A stretch of 64,000 nucleotides of DNA, from contig CM032128.1 of the NCBI GenBank assembly GCA_018894105.1, forward strand, positions 27,737,299-27,801,298, given 5' to 3'. The position numbers were made by a program, and so were the translations under genes. Origin of the DNA: Jacaranda mimosifolia (Eukaryota; Streptophyta; Magnoliopsida; Lamiales; Bignoniaceae). Positions 13,893 to 25,822 of this stretch are shown here, piece after piece. Each line of letters starts with the position of its first letter. Position 1 is the first letter of the stretch. The notes beneath the pieces were generated by a model. That model saw only the letters and a program-made list of their open reading frames with translations, was not told where the DNA came from and ran no database searches.

Positions 13893-14448
13893 GGTAGACA
13901 TAAGAATTACACAGTGTCTCTAAAAAAAATTTCCAAATTTAATTGCAAAAGTTGTTTCTGCAATGAACTGCTAAGCTTAATTTCAGAATATATTGGGTTG
14001 AAATTGTTGAGGAAAAAATAGCTATAGGCGCCATAGTCCTGCTTTTCAACCGGAGCGCTTGCGGAGCAAAATATATGAAAAAAAAAGAAGTCTAAATCTC
14101 TATTTAAATTCCAGTATTTTTGGACTACTCAAGTTTCATGGTTTCAAGAAGTTGGTACTGCAGCGCCAAAGTCTCAGCCCGATCTATGACTTTTGAAACA
14201 TAACACAAACATAATGAAAATATTTGTTGTTGATATCTTATTCTCGATTCCTTCTTCACAACATTAGGTCGGAGAAGGAAGAGATAAAAGTGGAGGATGT
14301 GGTCAAAAACTTTCAAACACAATTCCGTCGTAATGATTGAATTGATTATTTTTATGTTAAAAAATACTATATTATTTAATACAAGAGATTGAAAAATTAC
14401 CACAAACTGAAACCTCCCATATATCTTTTTTTGATATACAATTTTTTA
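13893..14448. other. Intergenic DNA
   Basis: No gene, repeat family or regulatory site was recognised between the solo LTR and the following Mutator-like element. Confidence 0.6.
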
Positions 14449-14457
14449 ATTATTATA

Positions 14458-15608
14458 GGTCAAATCTCTTTGTTGGTCCCTCATGTAATATGTATATATG
14501 TGTATATATATATATGAATATACATATAACATATAATATATATATGTGTGTGTTATATATGTGTGAATATATATATATATATATAATATGTGTGTGTTGT
14601 AATGTATTGTTGGGGGGCAGGGGGGGCGGTGCATGGGGTGGGCTGGTGGGTTGGGTATAATATATATTTATTAAATATATATACAAATAATATTTATATA
14701 TAATAGTATTATTTCTATATATATATATTTGTGAAATTTAATTTGAACCGTCGATTTTTTTCAAAAGCATCCAACGGTTAATATTATAAGGGTAGAAAAG
14801 TCATTTTATGCACGAGTGAGCTGCGTAAGGAGTCTCGTTGCATGATTTTCAAAATGACGAGGGAGTTTTTTGTATGTTTTTTTTTCACTGGGGGGTACAA
14901 TAATATTTTCCCATATTTATTATAGTCTCTTCTTCCTAAAATACATATCATCATCATCCCTACTTGCAAATTTTTGTTAGTATTTAATGGAAGTTCATCC
15001 AAAGTTTAGTCAAATTAGAAGGATAATTTGGACTTTTGGCTTGTTTATTTTCCTCCACACATTTGTTCCATTTTTGCTACTGAATTTGCATATAATGACA
15101 TAAATGTCCGTGTAAAATTCTAGCCCAATTTCCATGTGGGCAAGTTGCTGTCATTTGCAAAGTGCAATCAATGTAGTTTAATACTATTTAAGAGAAACTT
15201 GGAATTGAAAGCAAACAAAAAAATTTGCCAAAACTTACTGTAAGTTGGTGGAATGCAGTCCCTATTTTGCGAAACAACATTATTCCAGTTTCAAAATTTC
15301 GTTGTGAGGAAATCTTCATTTTGTTATGAGAAAATTAGGTATTTTCTCTTTATCGTTGATATTTTAGTAGTGTTTTGTACTGATAAAAACTAATCAGTAA
15401 AATTAGATATTTTTCTACTTTTACCCTTATCTCATAAAATATTCCATCTATTTGGGTTAAGTGTTCATCAAGTACTAACGGAAGTTTATAAGTAGGGATG
15501 ATGGTGATATATATTTTAGAGATGAGGAACTATTATAATATATTTGAGAGATGAGGAATTAAAGTGGGATGAACACCATACATAAGGGGTCAACAAAGAG
15601 ATTTGACC
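14458..15608. mobile_element. Mutator-like non-autonomous element, 1151 bp
   Basis: The left end reads GGTCAAATCTCTTTGTTGGT and the reverse complement of the right end reads GGTCAAATCTCTTTGTTGAC, an inverted repeat of at least 17 exact bases that continues imperfectly. Both sides carry ATTATTATA, a perfect 9-bp direct duplication (14449-14457 and 15609-15617), the length made by Mutator-superfamily transposases. The interior contains TA/TG microsatellites (about 14490-14600) and further inverted homology, but no transposase. Confidence 0.88.
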
Positions 15609-16132
15609 ATTATTATATTATGATTTTTTGTACTTATCATATGTAGCTGATATTGAAGTTCTAAAACGCATTGTTCATTGCTTAGAAAAGAAGCAATGAA
15701 TAGTAGTGAAGTGTGTGTATTGATATTTGGAGCATGCACCAATAGTGTATTTGTTAGAAATAATTCAGAGTACAATTGATGCTTGATGGGGAACTGGCCA
15801 GAACATGGACGCTTTAGCTCCCAGCTCAGCTGAGTCTCAGATATCAGATATGATAATGAATGAAGCAAAAAGGAAGGCAGTGCCTTAATTGGATATTAGA
15901 AATGATTAGAGTTTCTTAAACGGGGAAAAGGAGAGGAGAGAAAAGGTGGTGCTCTTTATAATTTATAGTGAAGGGATAGCAGAAAATATACATTTGGAAT
16001 GGAATGGAATGCAATTTTGATTGGTCTATACAGTGGATAAAATCCCATCGTAGTATGCTATCATAAGAGATGAATTTTGAGCATAAAGGAGATAAGAAAG
16101 TGGAAAAAAAAACACAAAGTATGTGCATGGTA
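15609..16132. other. Intergenic DNA
   Basis: No supported gene. The open frames here are low-complexity or random and no repeat boundary was found. Confidence 0.55.
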
Positions 16133-16580
16133 GTGACAAATGGGTGGGTTGGGTTTTGTTTGAGTTTATGTGGGTTGGGTTCAAACCGGTTTGAGTTATA
16201 TATGGGTTAAGATAGATGGGTTGAAAGTGAGTTGTGCTCAAAATGGATTTAGTTGTGGGTTAGTATGAGTTTGAAATGGTTCCAATAGAAAACAAAAAAA
16301 TTGATTTAATTTATTTATTTAAAAAAAAATAATTCAGATTATGCCTTCTAAACTTTATTTAATATACAATTTTACAACATAATGAGATGATTTATTAAAT
16401 TAATTAATTTTTTTGAATGGATCCATTTTAAACTCACTTAAAACTCATTTTGAACCAAAATTTAATACAACTCATATAAAACCCAACCCGCTTAAACCCA
16501 TTTCTAAAATGTTGAGCCCAACCTAACTCAAAACCATGTGGATTGGGTTGAGCCCATGGGTTCTAACCCAAATTGACATC
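16133..16580. mobile_element. hAT-like MITE with GGGT-rich arms, about 450 bp
   Basis: The left arm is rich in TGGGTTGGG-type words and starts GTGACAAATGGGT. The right arm is its imperfect inverse, and its reverse complement starts GATGTCAATTTGGGTT. The element can fold into a long hairpin and codes for nothing. The exact target duplication was not resolved, so the ends may be off by a few bases. A partial relative lies at 846-985. Confidence 0.6.
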
Positions 16581-16991
16581 CATATATGTACATGTAACGT
16601 GCTTATTATTGAGCAAAATATTCCTTTACTTGGCTCTATTACCAAATTAAAAAGAAAGTATTGTTAGGAATTTGACTTGGAGAATGTTTTTATTATTTGC
16701 TAATTAAGTACCATACATAAGACATCTGATGATGGCATGTCTGAAAGTATATAAAATGTTTTACAATATTTAGTAAAATAGGAGAGGAGTTAATAAGCCT
16801 CAAAACAAAATACTATTATCTTATATATATATATATATTAAAATAAAGACCAATTCCTAAATTAGTTTTTAATTAATTTTGTTGAAATCATTTAAGTTTA
16901 ATTTTATTAATTGCAAAATTGACTAACATCTTATGAACTTAATAATTTTATTTTATCTATATATTTACGTGCTTATTTTTTAAATAGAATA

Positions 16992-17729
16992 TGTAAACTT
17001 TGGCATATTTATATGCCAAAATCAAATAATTGAATAAGAAAATTGAGTTTAAATTGAGAAATAATTTAAGGATATTTTAGTGGATAGAATGAGTCTATCA
17101 CGTTGGAAAAAAGGGTGCGGGTGTGTAAATAAAATAGTTTAAGTTTATTTTTAATGTATCCCGATGGACACACCCCTATAGAAAAGTAAGCTCAAAAGTT
17201 ACGGGATTTTATCTTGTAGTTGTGTCCTTAAAAAAAGAATTATGATTCTAGTGAAGAATTATGTCTCGTTAACAAAATTGCATTGCACAACTATAAATAG
17301 GAGTGCCTAGAATCAACCCAACTCACTAGTAAAAAAGAAGCATACATAATAGCATTTGTTTGAGCACTACATTAAGCACTTTCACATCACTATTCATTTC
17401 ATAGAAGAGTTCTAAGTTACTAAAGTTCGCTGGTTTCGTTCTATTGGAGTGCTATCTTAAACCAGAGGAGAGCCGTTGTATTTTGGGAGGTTAATTGCTA
17501 GGAGCCTTCTAGTATCGTATGAGGGATAATATTACCTTAAGGAGACTGTTGGAGCAACAGACATTGGCTAATATAATTTTGGTCTTGCATTCAATTAAGT
17601 TTTCTTTTTATTTTCTTTACTCAATAAATAGTTTTATATGTTTACATAATTTTATATGTTTATATATTTCAATTATATGTTTACACAAAGTACAAGCATA
17701 CACGGTATCTTGATTAAAGTTTTTTAACA
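16992..17729 (+). repeat. 5' LTR of element A
   Basis: It begins TGTAAACTTTGGCATATT and ends TTTTTTAACA. A TATA box (CTATAAATAG) lies at 17291-17300, and a stretch complementary to the presumed primer site lies at 17528-17541. At 738 bp it is 63 bp shorter than its partner. Confidence 0.9.
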
Positions 17730-17731
17730 AT

Positions 17732-17745
17732 CTTAAGGTAATATT
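17732..17745 (+). promoter_or_regulatory. Atypical primer-binding region of element A
   Basis: Two bases after the LTR end the sequence is CTTAAGGTAATATT. It does not resemble the tRNA-Met site (TGGTATCAGAGC) that elements C and D carry at this place. It is instead the exact reverse complement of the 14 bases at 17528-17541 inside the LTR. This suggests priming from the element's own RNA or from an unusual tRNA fragment. Confidence 0.5.
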
Positions 17746-18237
17746 TTCTTCTGTTTACTTGAATGCCTGAAATATACATGTTGAAGAATATGTATACATA
17801 AAATAGGTCCTGTACCTCTTGAAATAAATTCAGGCCTATGCACAACATCAACATTCTGGTTTACAAGATATCATTCTTGCTTGAAACTGGGCACTGAACT
17901 TTTGTGCTTTCAATTGCATGCTTGATTTAAAAGAAAACATATTCTGCTTATCAACATCTTGTATTATTAATTATTATAGTTACTGCACTTGGTTTCATTC
18001 CAAGAATAAGAGGTTACTCTTCTTCGTTCAAAATTTGTTCTGTTTAGCATAATTTGTTGTCCCATTTAAACTGCCAAAATAGTGCTTGATAATTTTTTGC
18101 GTGATAGAAATCTCATGTTACTTAGAAAATAGAATCAGTCTCCTGTTCTAGTTAACAAAATCATTTCAGTTTGTGTTTTGGGAAAAAAAAAAAAAAAGAA
18201 AAAAAAAATTTATTTGTGTTTTGAAAAAAAAAAAGAA

Positions 18238-18277
<40 letters not shown>

Positions 18278-18660
18278 CTATATTGTTCTTTGCCTTATTT
18301 TGAAGAAAATAGATTTCAACCCGCAAGTTTAAGCCAATTACTGTTTGGAATTGTGAAGTAACTATTGGTTCTAGGCATTTAAATTGTATAAATGTGTAAT
18401 TTATATGCACGCATGAAAATACCTTTTGTTTCTATTCATAAAGTGCATTAGTAATTAAGGTTTTGTAATTAATTTTGCAGTCTTATATTTAGTTAAGTTA
18501 ATATGCGTGCTACAGTCCTTAAAGTGGCATGATAGCTTGAAGATTGAATATTCAGATTATCATTGGAAAAGATTTCTTGTTCTATTTGGAAAATAGATTT
18601 GATACTTCTTATGGGTTTTTATTTTTGTGTTAAATTTGTTTTTAATTCAAAAATTTCATA
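17746..18660 (+). other. Untranslated leader of element A
   Basis: Long non-coding leader between the primer region and the gag start. It holds an A/G-rich run and a (TG)n microsatellite at about 18251-18277. Confidence 0.7.
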
Positions 18661-18822
18661 ATGGCATCAAATAATGAGACAACCAATGTTGCGAGTATTG
18701 AGTCCAATGTTAACGGTGTTGGTAGTGGAGTTCGGACCACTGTAATTGCTCTTACACCTATAGTGGTGGGACAAGTCGAGAAGTCCGAAAAATTCAATGG
18801 GCCAATGGGCATGAGGAGATGA
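18661..18822 (+). pseudogene. gag relic of element A
   Basis: An ATG opens a frame starting MASNNETT that matches the style of the element B gag start (MASQVP), with a KSEKFNG motif corresponding to PEKFKG in B. It then stops. Compared with element B, about 0.77 kb is missing here, including the whole zinc-knuckle region, so the structural protein is lost. Confidence 0.75.
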
Positions 18823-21800
18823 ACCTTGATATCACTGAGGTGGACAAACTACCCGATGAGGTAGGAGACATGAATTTGTCTGTAGTTGTTTTAGAGATAA
18901 ATTTAGCTGAAAATCCCAACCAACGGTGGGTGAACATGGGGGCCACTCGACATGTGTGTGCTAATAGAAATATGTTTGCTACCTATAAGGAGGTTAAGGA
19001 TGAAAATTTGTACAAGGGAAATTCCTCAAACTCCAAGGTGCACGGAGTTGGCAAAATAACATTAAAAATGACTTCCAAAAAACAGTTGAGTCTCATAAGA
19101 TGCTTCATGTGCCGGAGATTAAAAGGAATTTAGTGTCAGGGCTAATGTTAAGTAGGAATGGATTTAAAATGGTCTTTGAGTCCGACAAGTTTGTACTTAC
19201 TAAAAATGGAATACTTGTCGGTAAAGATTATTTATGGTCTTTTTAAGATGAATGTAATGACCATCATACCAAAGAATGGACCAAGTGTTAATTCTAATAA
19301 TAAAATAAACTCTTCCTACTTGCTTGAGTCGTCTAATTTATGGCATTATAGATTAGGACATGTTAAAAATCAATCTCTAAACTTGTAAACTTTGGCCTAT
19401 TGCAAAAATTAAATTTGACTTAAAATCAAGATGTGAAATTTGCATTGAGGCAAAGGTGACCAAAATTCCTTTCAAATCAATTGAGAGGGATACTGAACCA
19501 TTAGATTTAATTCACACTAATATACGTGATTTAAAAATGGTGCAATCTAGAGGTGGAAATAAATATTTTATAACTTTTATTGATTATTGCACTAGATATT
19601 GCTATGTTTATTTATTTTCAATTAAAGATGAGGCTTTAGAAGTATTTAAACAATATAAACGCGAGGTTGAGAATCAACTTGGGAGGAAAATAAAAACTCT
19701 TCGAAGTGATAGAGGAGGGAATATGTTTACCCGTTTGCACAGTTTTGTGTAGAACATGGAATAATCCATAAAGTGATAGCTCCATATGCACCTCAATCAA
19801 ATGGTATTGCAGAGCGTAAAAATAGAACGTTGAAAGAAATGATGAACGCTTTGTTAATAAATGCAGGAGCACCTCAAAAGATGTGGGGAGAGGCAGTGTT
19901 AACTGCAAACCACATACTTAATAAGTTACCTCATAAGAAACTAGAAAAGACACCTTATGAAGCTTGGAAAGGTCGTCCACCTTCCTACCAATTTCTTCAA
20001 GTATGGGGTTGTCTAGCAAAGATAGGAGTTTCACCTCCTAAAATGGTCAAGATAGGACCTAAAATAGTTGATGGAATTTTTATTGGGTATGCACAACATA
20101 GTGTAGGATATAGATTCCTTATACACAAATCTGAGATAGTTGATATTCATATTAACACTATTATCGAGTCAAGGAGTGTAAGTTTCCTTGGAAAAAGGAA
20201 GAAGAACAAATCTCAATTAAAAGACTTCGAGATGTTCAAGAATCAAACAAGGAGGAAAATGAACTTAGATGTAGCAAGAGGGCTAGAATACCTAAGTCAT
20301 TTGGACTTCTTGAATTACGTGTTAGAAAGTGAACCACAAACTCTCACGGAGGCTATGGCAACGCCAGAAGCTCCATTATAGAGAGAGACAGTAAATAGCG
20401 AAATTGAGTCCATCATGTAAAACCACACGTAGGAATTTGTGGATGTTTATCTTGGAAATAAACCCTCAGGGTATAAATGGATTTTCAAGAAGAAGATGAA
20501 AGCAGATGGTACAATAGATAAATATAAGGCGAGATTAGTGGTCAAAGGATATAGACAAAAAAATGGTCTTGACTACTTTGACACTTATTCACTAGTGACT
20601 AGGATAACATCCATTAGGTTATTGATTGCATTTGCAGCTATCAATAATCTTGATATTCATCAAATGGATGTTAAAACAACCTTTTAAATGGCGATTTAGA
20701 TGAGGAAATCTATATGGAACAATATGAGGGGTTTGTTGTTCCAAGAAGGTATGCAAATTAGTGAAGTCATTATATGGCTTAAAACAAGCACCTAAGCAAT
20801 GGCACGTAAAATTTGACCAAGTCGTGCATGCAAATGGCTTTAGGATCAATAAGTGTGATAAATGTGTATATGTCAGGGGCACCGCTTCTGAGTACATCAT
20901 TATGTGTCTATACATAGACGATATGCCAATTATGGGAAGCAACAATGATGTAATTAAAGAGACAAAAGTGTTGTTGAGCAGAAATTTTGATATGAAAGAT
21001 ATGGGAGTAGCGGATGTAATTCTTGGAATAAAAATTATTAAGATATCTCATGGGCTAGCGCTAACACAATCTCACTATATTGAGAAAGTGTTACAAAAGT
21101 TCTTGAGACAAGAACATGGAGTTGTGAAAACTCCTGTAGATACAAATCAACAGCTTACCTAAAATAAAGGTGAGGTAAAGGCTCAACTAGAGTATGCGTA
21201 TATAATTGGGAGCTTTATGTATATCATGAATTGTACAAGACCTGATATAGCATATGCTGTTGGCAAACTAAGTAGATTTACTAGCAACCCGAGTTAAGAG
21301 CATTGGACTGAGCTAATTAGAGTCTTAAGGTACTTGAAATATACCTTAAGTTATGGTTTGCATTATACAAGATATCCAGCTGTAATAGAAGGTTACAACG
21401 ATGCTAATTGGATATCAGACTCCAGTGAAACTAAGTCCACAAGTGGATATATTTTCACTTTAGGATGAGGGGCTATCTCATGGAAATCCTCCAAACAAAC
21501 CTGTATAACTAGGTCAACTATGGAATCTGAGTTCATGGCGTTGGACAAGGTAGGTGAGAAAGCAGAAGTGATATGCCATTTCTTGGAAGATATCCCAAAT
21601 TGGCCCAAACATATGCTGGCAATTTGCATTCATTCTGATAGTCAATCGACAATTGGTAGGGCACAAAGTAGTATGTACAATGGTAAGTCTAGACATATAC
21701 ATCATAGATATAATACCATTAGACAACTGCTTTTTGATGGAGTTATCTCTATTGATTATGTGAGATCAAAAGAGAACATTGCGGATCCACTAACCAAAGG

Positions 21801-21861
21801 CTTAAATAGAGAGCAAGTTGAAAAATTATCGAGGGGAATGAGACTTAAGCTTATAAAATAA
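18819..21861 (+). pseudogene. pol relic of element A
   Basis: Fragments follow in Copia order. The protease site region near 18926 reads WVNMGATRHVC, where family members have a D-T-G core, so the catalytic Asp is gone. Integrase pieces cover 19456-20381 and include [17 protein letters not shown]. Reverse transcriptase covers 20439-21162 with the active-site motif YIDD in place of YVDD. RNase H covers 21520-21861 and ends with [13 protein letters not shown]. Stops interrupt at 20379, 20417, 21160, 21297 and 21466, among others, and frameshifts separate the blocks. It cannot produce a working polyprotein. Confidence 0.93.
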
Positions 21862-22122
21862 ATGAGATACTACAATGGGAACCCTACTTATGTGACTAGA
21901 GATCCCAAGAAATAGGTTCAAAGGGAAAAACAAGTTGTTGTGTCTCGACGTGGATGACACTGTAGGGGTCCAACCTCGAATGACACTTAAGCTTATAAAA
22001 TAAATGACACACTACAATGGGAACCCTACTTATGTGACTAGAGATCCTAAGAAATAGGTTCAAAGGGAAAAACAAGTTGTTGTGTCTCGACGTGGATGAC
22101 ACTGTAGGGGTCCAACCTTAAT
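21838..22122 (+). repeat. 142-bp tandem duplication at the pol end of A
   Basis: A unit beginning near the last pol codons (ACTTAAGCTTATAAAATAAA) recurs 142 bases downstream with only a few differences. The second copy repeats the pol stop region and the start of the 3' untranslated part. It is not seen at the corresponding place in element B. Confidence 0.85.
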
Positions 22123-22601
22123 CCTATTCCTATGATAAGTAGACGATGCCACTTGCAAAATGTTAAGGTTAAGCTTTGCTTTAATGGCTCTCATACCTTG
22201 AATCTTCAAGTAGAGGTGCAACATGAAGCTCTTAATAAGAAGCCACCTATGTGAGTAAGGACTGGGCTGGTCCTAAGAGAATTTTTAAGGCTGAATTCTT
22301 AGAGAGTACTCATGAATCCCAAGAATTGTTCAGGGCTAGAATGAACAAAACTGCAAGAACTTAAACTGACTATTGGGCAGAGTTGTGTGAAGTTCTATTG
22401 TCTTGGTGTACATAAAAAGCCGAACAATTCAAGACATCATGTTCACTGGTTGGCGAGTACATATGATAGTTCTCACCAAGGAAGGTTCGAAGCCACAAGC
22501 TACCTATCTCGATGTAGTTTCACTCAAGCTAGAACTCTTTCGTGTGTGTCTGCATTCATATGCATAGTTGGCGAGATAATTTTCTTAGTCATGTGGGGGG
22601 T

Positions 22602-23402
22602 TGTAAACTTTGGCATATTTATATGCCAAAATCAAATAATTGAATAAGAAAATTGAGTTTAAATTGAGAAATAATTAAGAACATTTTAGTGGGTAGAACG
22701 AGTCTACCACATTGGAAAAAAGGGTGCGGGTGTGTAAATAAATTAGTTAAAGTTTGTTTTTAATGTATCATGATGGACACACCCCTATAGAAAAGTTAAC
22801 TCAAAAGTTAGAGCTATGACTTGAGCTCCTAACTCTTTTGTGGAGCTGTAACTCTTCATTAAAAAAGTAAGTTGCGGGATTTTATCTTGTAGTTGTGTCT
22901 TTAAAAAAAGAATTATGATTCTAGTGAAGAATCATGTCTCGTTAACAAAATTGTATTGCACAACTATAAATAGGAGTGCCTAGAACCAACCTAAATCACT
23001 AGAGAAAAAGGAACATACATACTAGCATTTGTTTGAGCACTACATTAAGCACTTTCACATCACTATTCATTTCATAGAAGAGTTCTAAGTTAGTAAAGTT
23101 CGCTAGTTCCGTTCTATTGGAGTGCTACCTTAGATTGGAGGAGAGTCGTTGTATCTTGGGAGGTTAATTGTCAGGAGCCTTCAAGTACTGTGTGAGGGGC
23201 AATACTACCTTAAGGAGACTATTGGAACAACAGACATAGGCTAATATAATTTTTGTCTTGCATTCAAATAGGTTTTTTGTTTATTTTCTTTACTCAATAA
23301 ATAGTTTTATATGTTTACATAATTTTATATGTGTATATCTTTCAATTGTATGTTTACACAAAGTACAAGCATACACGATATCTTAATTAAAATTTTCTAA
23401 TA
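22602..23402 (+). repeat. 3' LTR of element A
   Basis: 801-bp partner of the left LTR. It ends TTTTCTAATA, so the usual CA end has mutated. It retains about 63 bp, around 22801-22875, that the left LTR lacks. Confidence 0.9.
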
Positions 23403-23626
23403 GAAGAAACTCCAAAATAAGATGTTAGAATTTTATTAGTTCTTCTAAAAGAACAAAGAATAAAGATCAATTACTAAGTTATGTTTGATATTTTAACAAA
23501 TTTCTTTAACTTTTACCAAATTAACTATAATTACTAATGTGATGAATTCCATTGTTATTTTATCCAAATATTTGACACAGTATTAGCTTGAGGTCTAATT
23601 TTAAGTTATAAGAAGTGCCAACAAGA

Positions 23627-23745
23627 CACTACAAAAAAAAGGGGATATTATCACACATTTTTTCCTTACAGTTTTTCAAAAGTGTAAGTATAAGTATAAT
23701 GTTGTTACAGTTAAAAAAGTGTAGGTATGTGTACTATTATTCATT
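23627..23745 (+). repeat. Left terminal and subterminal repeats of the CACTA element
   Basis: After the CACTACAA terminus come AAAAGTGTAAG (about 23676) and AAAAAGTGTAGG (about 23713). Inverted and direct copies of this word also crowd the right end. Confidence 0.75.
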
Positions 23746-23849
23746 TTGATATTTCTTTTCTCTTAAAAAAAGTCATTCTATTTGGCTCAAAAAATTAAAT
23801 ATAAAAAAATAAAAAAAATTCCCACCAAAGAGCTTATATAATTTCACTC

Positions 23850-25822
23850 CCCCGCCAAAAAACCCTTGTGTTCCTAATCCTCAAATCTCACTTTTCTTAC
23901 CCGTACATATCTATGTCGTCTTCTCTCTTCCATTACCTAGCTCCAAATTAATTTTATTTTTCAATTCTCAGAAATCCTTAAATTTTTCATTTTCTATATA
24001 ATGTACATTCCTCTCCCTCTCGTTTTGGGAGCGATTATCCATCGAAGGCTATATTTAATCTTCTGTGGGTGGTGACCTCCAGGGTAGGGTTCTTCAGAAT
24101 AGGCACGTTCTTGACAATTGGACGGTAAGTTTGTTATTTTGTTTTCCTTCTTGTTCTCATTTTTTTTTCATTTTACAAATATTTATGTTGGGTATTGATT
24201 TTTTGTTTTTCCATTCTTTTCAAGTTTGGAAGGTCCTATTCTAGAATGGAAAAGCTCTATGGAAAGAGGTATGTATGTCCATAATTATATCTATCTTGGT
24301 GTCAATAATGCTATATATACTCTTGGCTTCTCACTCTTATTGCATAACTTGGTAGTGTTATGTTTTGTCTCCAAATCACAATGGGATGGCAAGATGGGAA
24401 TTTTCCCCATCTTTGAAATGTTTAAAATTTATTTAGATGTTTCTAGCTCATATTTAGCAAGCTAAAAATATTTGGAAGCTTGTGGACTTAGGTTTTTCTT
24501 CAAATAAAAATGCACTGACTCTGGATATCTGATTGCATGGAAGAGATGTCTACATCCTGGTAAGCCTGTTACTCTGGAATATGAATTAAGTACAACCCTT
24601 TTCCCTGTTTTATCCGTGAACTGCTCCGTGGCTTTTGTAAACCTGACTTGTTCTTATTCTTGAATTTGGAATTGATAATTTTAGTAGTTCACTGGTCTAA
24701 CAGGGTTCAACTAATGTTGGAAAGTCTGCTTTCGTTAATGCTCTACTGAGTAAGCAAATATCATTAAAAACTCCTTTCATATATTATATTATTATGTTCA
24801 GCATTAGGGCATATGGCACTTGGAACTTTTAAATTCCAATTATAAATGATGTTTTCTTCTTTTAGCTTTTTGAATCTCTCATTTATTTGATTTGCTTACT
24901 TATTATGAAACATAATTTAAACAATATGGCCTATCAGTTCCAAAATTAGGGTAGCTATTACTTGAAGTTTACAAGCAGAAGTAATCTCGTTAGAATTTGG
25001 TCAAATAAGTATTCTATCTATTGAGTGTTAGTATCATACTTGTGTTAGATTCTAAGGACAAAGGTGTCAAATATTGTTCTTTGTGCTGCTTGTGGTTATA
25101 GTCTGTATATCTCCATTCTCTGGTCTGTTTGTAGTTTGGATTTTTAACTAGCCATCAAATAATCCCTTGACTGTTACTCTAGGAAAAAGAGAGCAATTAA
25201 GTGAGAAAACTGCTTATTTAGACTACTAGTGCTAAGCCCTGATCTCTACTTTTATAGTCCTGCATATAGTCTTTACAAGTTGAGATTTTACTAATTCTTT
25301 TTATGAGATTTTACTAATTCAATTAATGATGGTAATATGTTAAATATCATGGAAAACAATCAGAAAAATGCATTGACCGGCACTAAAAAGAAAAAGAAAA
25401 TTCAGGAAAAGCATTAAACTAAAGACAATCAAAGCCTCATGTAAACCCTTTACAAACCACATCAAAAACAATATAATATAACAGTTGAAAGAGAAGTTAT
25501 TGATGATTCATGCATAAGTACTGATGCCCCCATAAACCCTATGTAAGGGAAACCTTTATAGGAATAATGATAGAAACAATAGCCTCTCTTTAGTTAGGCT
25601 GGATCAACTTATTAGTATCATTTTACTAATGAATGATTAGAGAGGTGATTAAGAAATAAGGGAAGTACATCAGAGGGTTCTTTTTTAAGTGGTTTTTTTA
25701 TTATCATTTCCACTAATTTTGGTGGAAATTAGTGTTGACCCGAAAAAACTTATTGTTGACCATTTCTTATTGTTTGTCTCAATCCTTCACTTAAAACTAT
25801 ATTTTTTACTGCAGGTAAGTTT
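23850..25822 (+). pseudogene. Captured fragment of a YqeH/NOA1-like GTPase gene
   Basis: Exon-intron structure is visible. An exon ends ...GRDVYIL at 24559 before GTAAGC. The next exon, 24704-24749, is preceded by CAG and followed by GTAAGC. Spliced, they read through RDVYILGSTNVGKSAFVNA, the P-loop (G1) of a GTPase of the YqeH/NOA1 style, a family acting in organelle ribosome assembly. A TGA lies in frame a few codons upstream of GRDV, so no intact protein is possible. Another possible exon ends at about 24266 (reading MEKLYGK before GTATGT), and a leader-like segment with GTAAGTTT lies near 24126. The segment sits between the CACTA left end and the transposase, so it looks like host DNA captured with its introns. 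The exact parent gene is not certain. Confidence 0.6.

Larger units (their letters stand above)
16992..23402 (+). mobile_element. Copia retrotransposon A, decayed
   Basis: A complete but dead LTR retrotransposon: left LTR 16992-17729, internal region with relics of gag and pol in Copia order (protease, integrase, reverse transcriptase, RNase H), right LTR 22602-23402. The purine tract GTGGGGGGT stands just before the right LTR. Many in-frame stops, frameshifts and a gag deletion show it cannot make its own proteins. Protein style and 3' region show it is a relative of element B. No clean 5-bp target duplication could be found; related AATAGAA words occur near both ends but do not abut them. 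Confidence 0.92.

Noticed and set aside
14446..14686. Frames rich in Tyr-Ile-Tyr and Thr-His-Ile
   Set aside because: They are translations of TA/TG microsatellites inside the Mutator-like element.
18173..18410. Two short frames with Lys and Cys-Val or Thr-His runs
   Set aside because: They come from the poly-A and (TG)n tracts in the leader of element A.
16987..23407. A target-site duplication for element A from the word TAGAA
   Set aside because: The word occurs near both ends but not adjacent to both LTR borders, so it is not a valid duplication.
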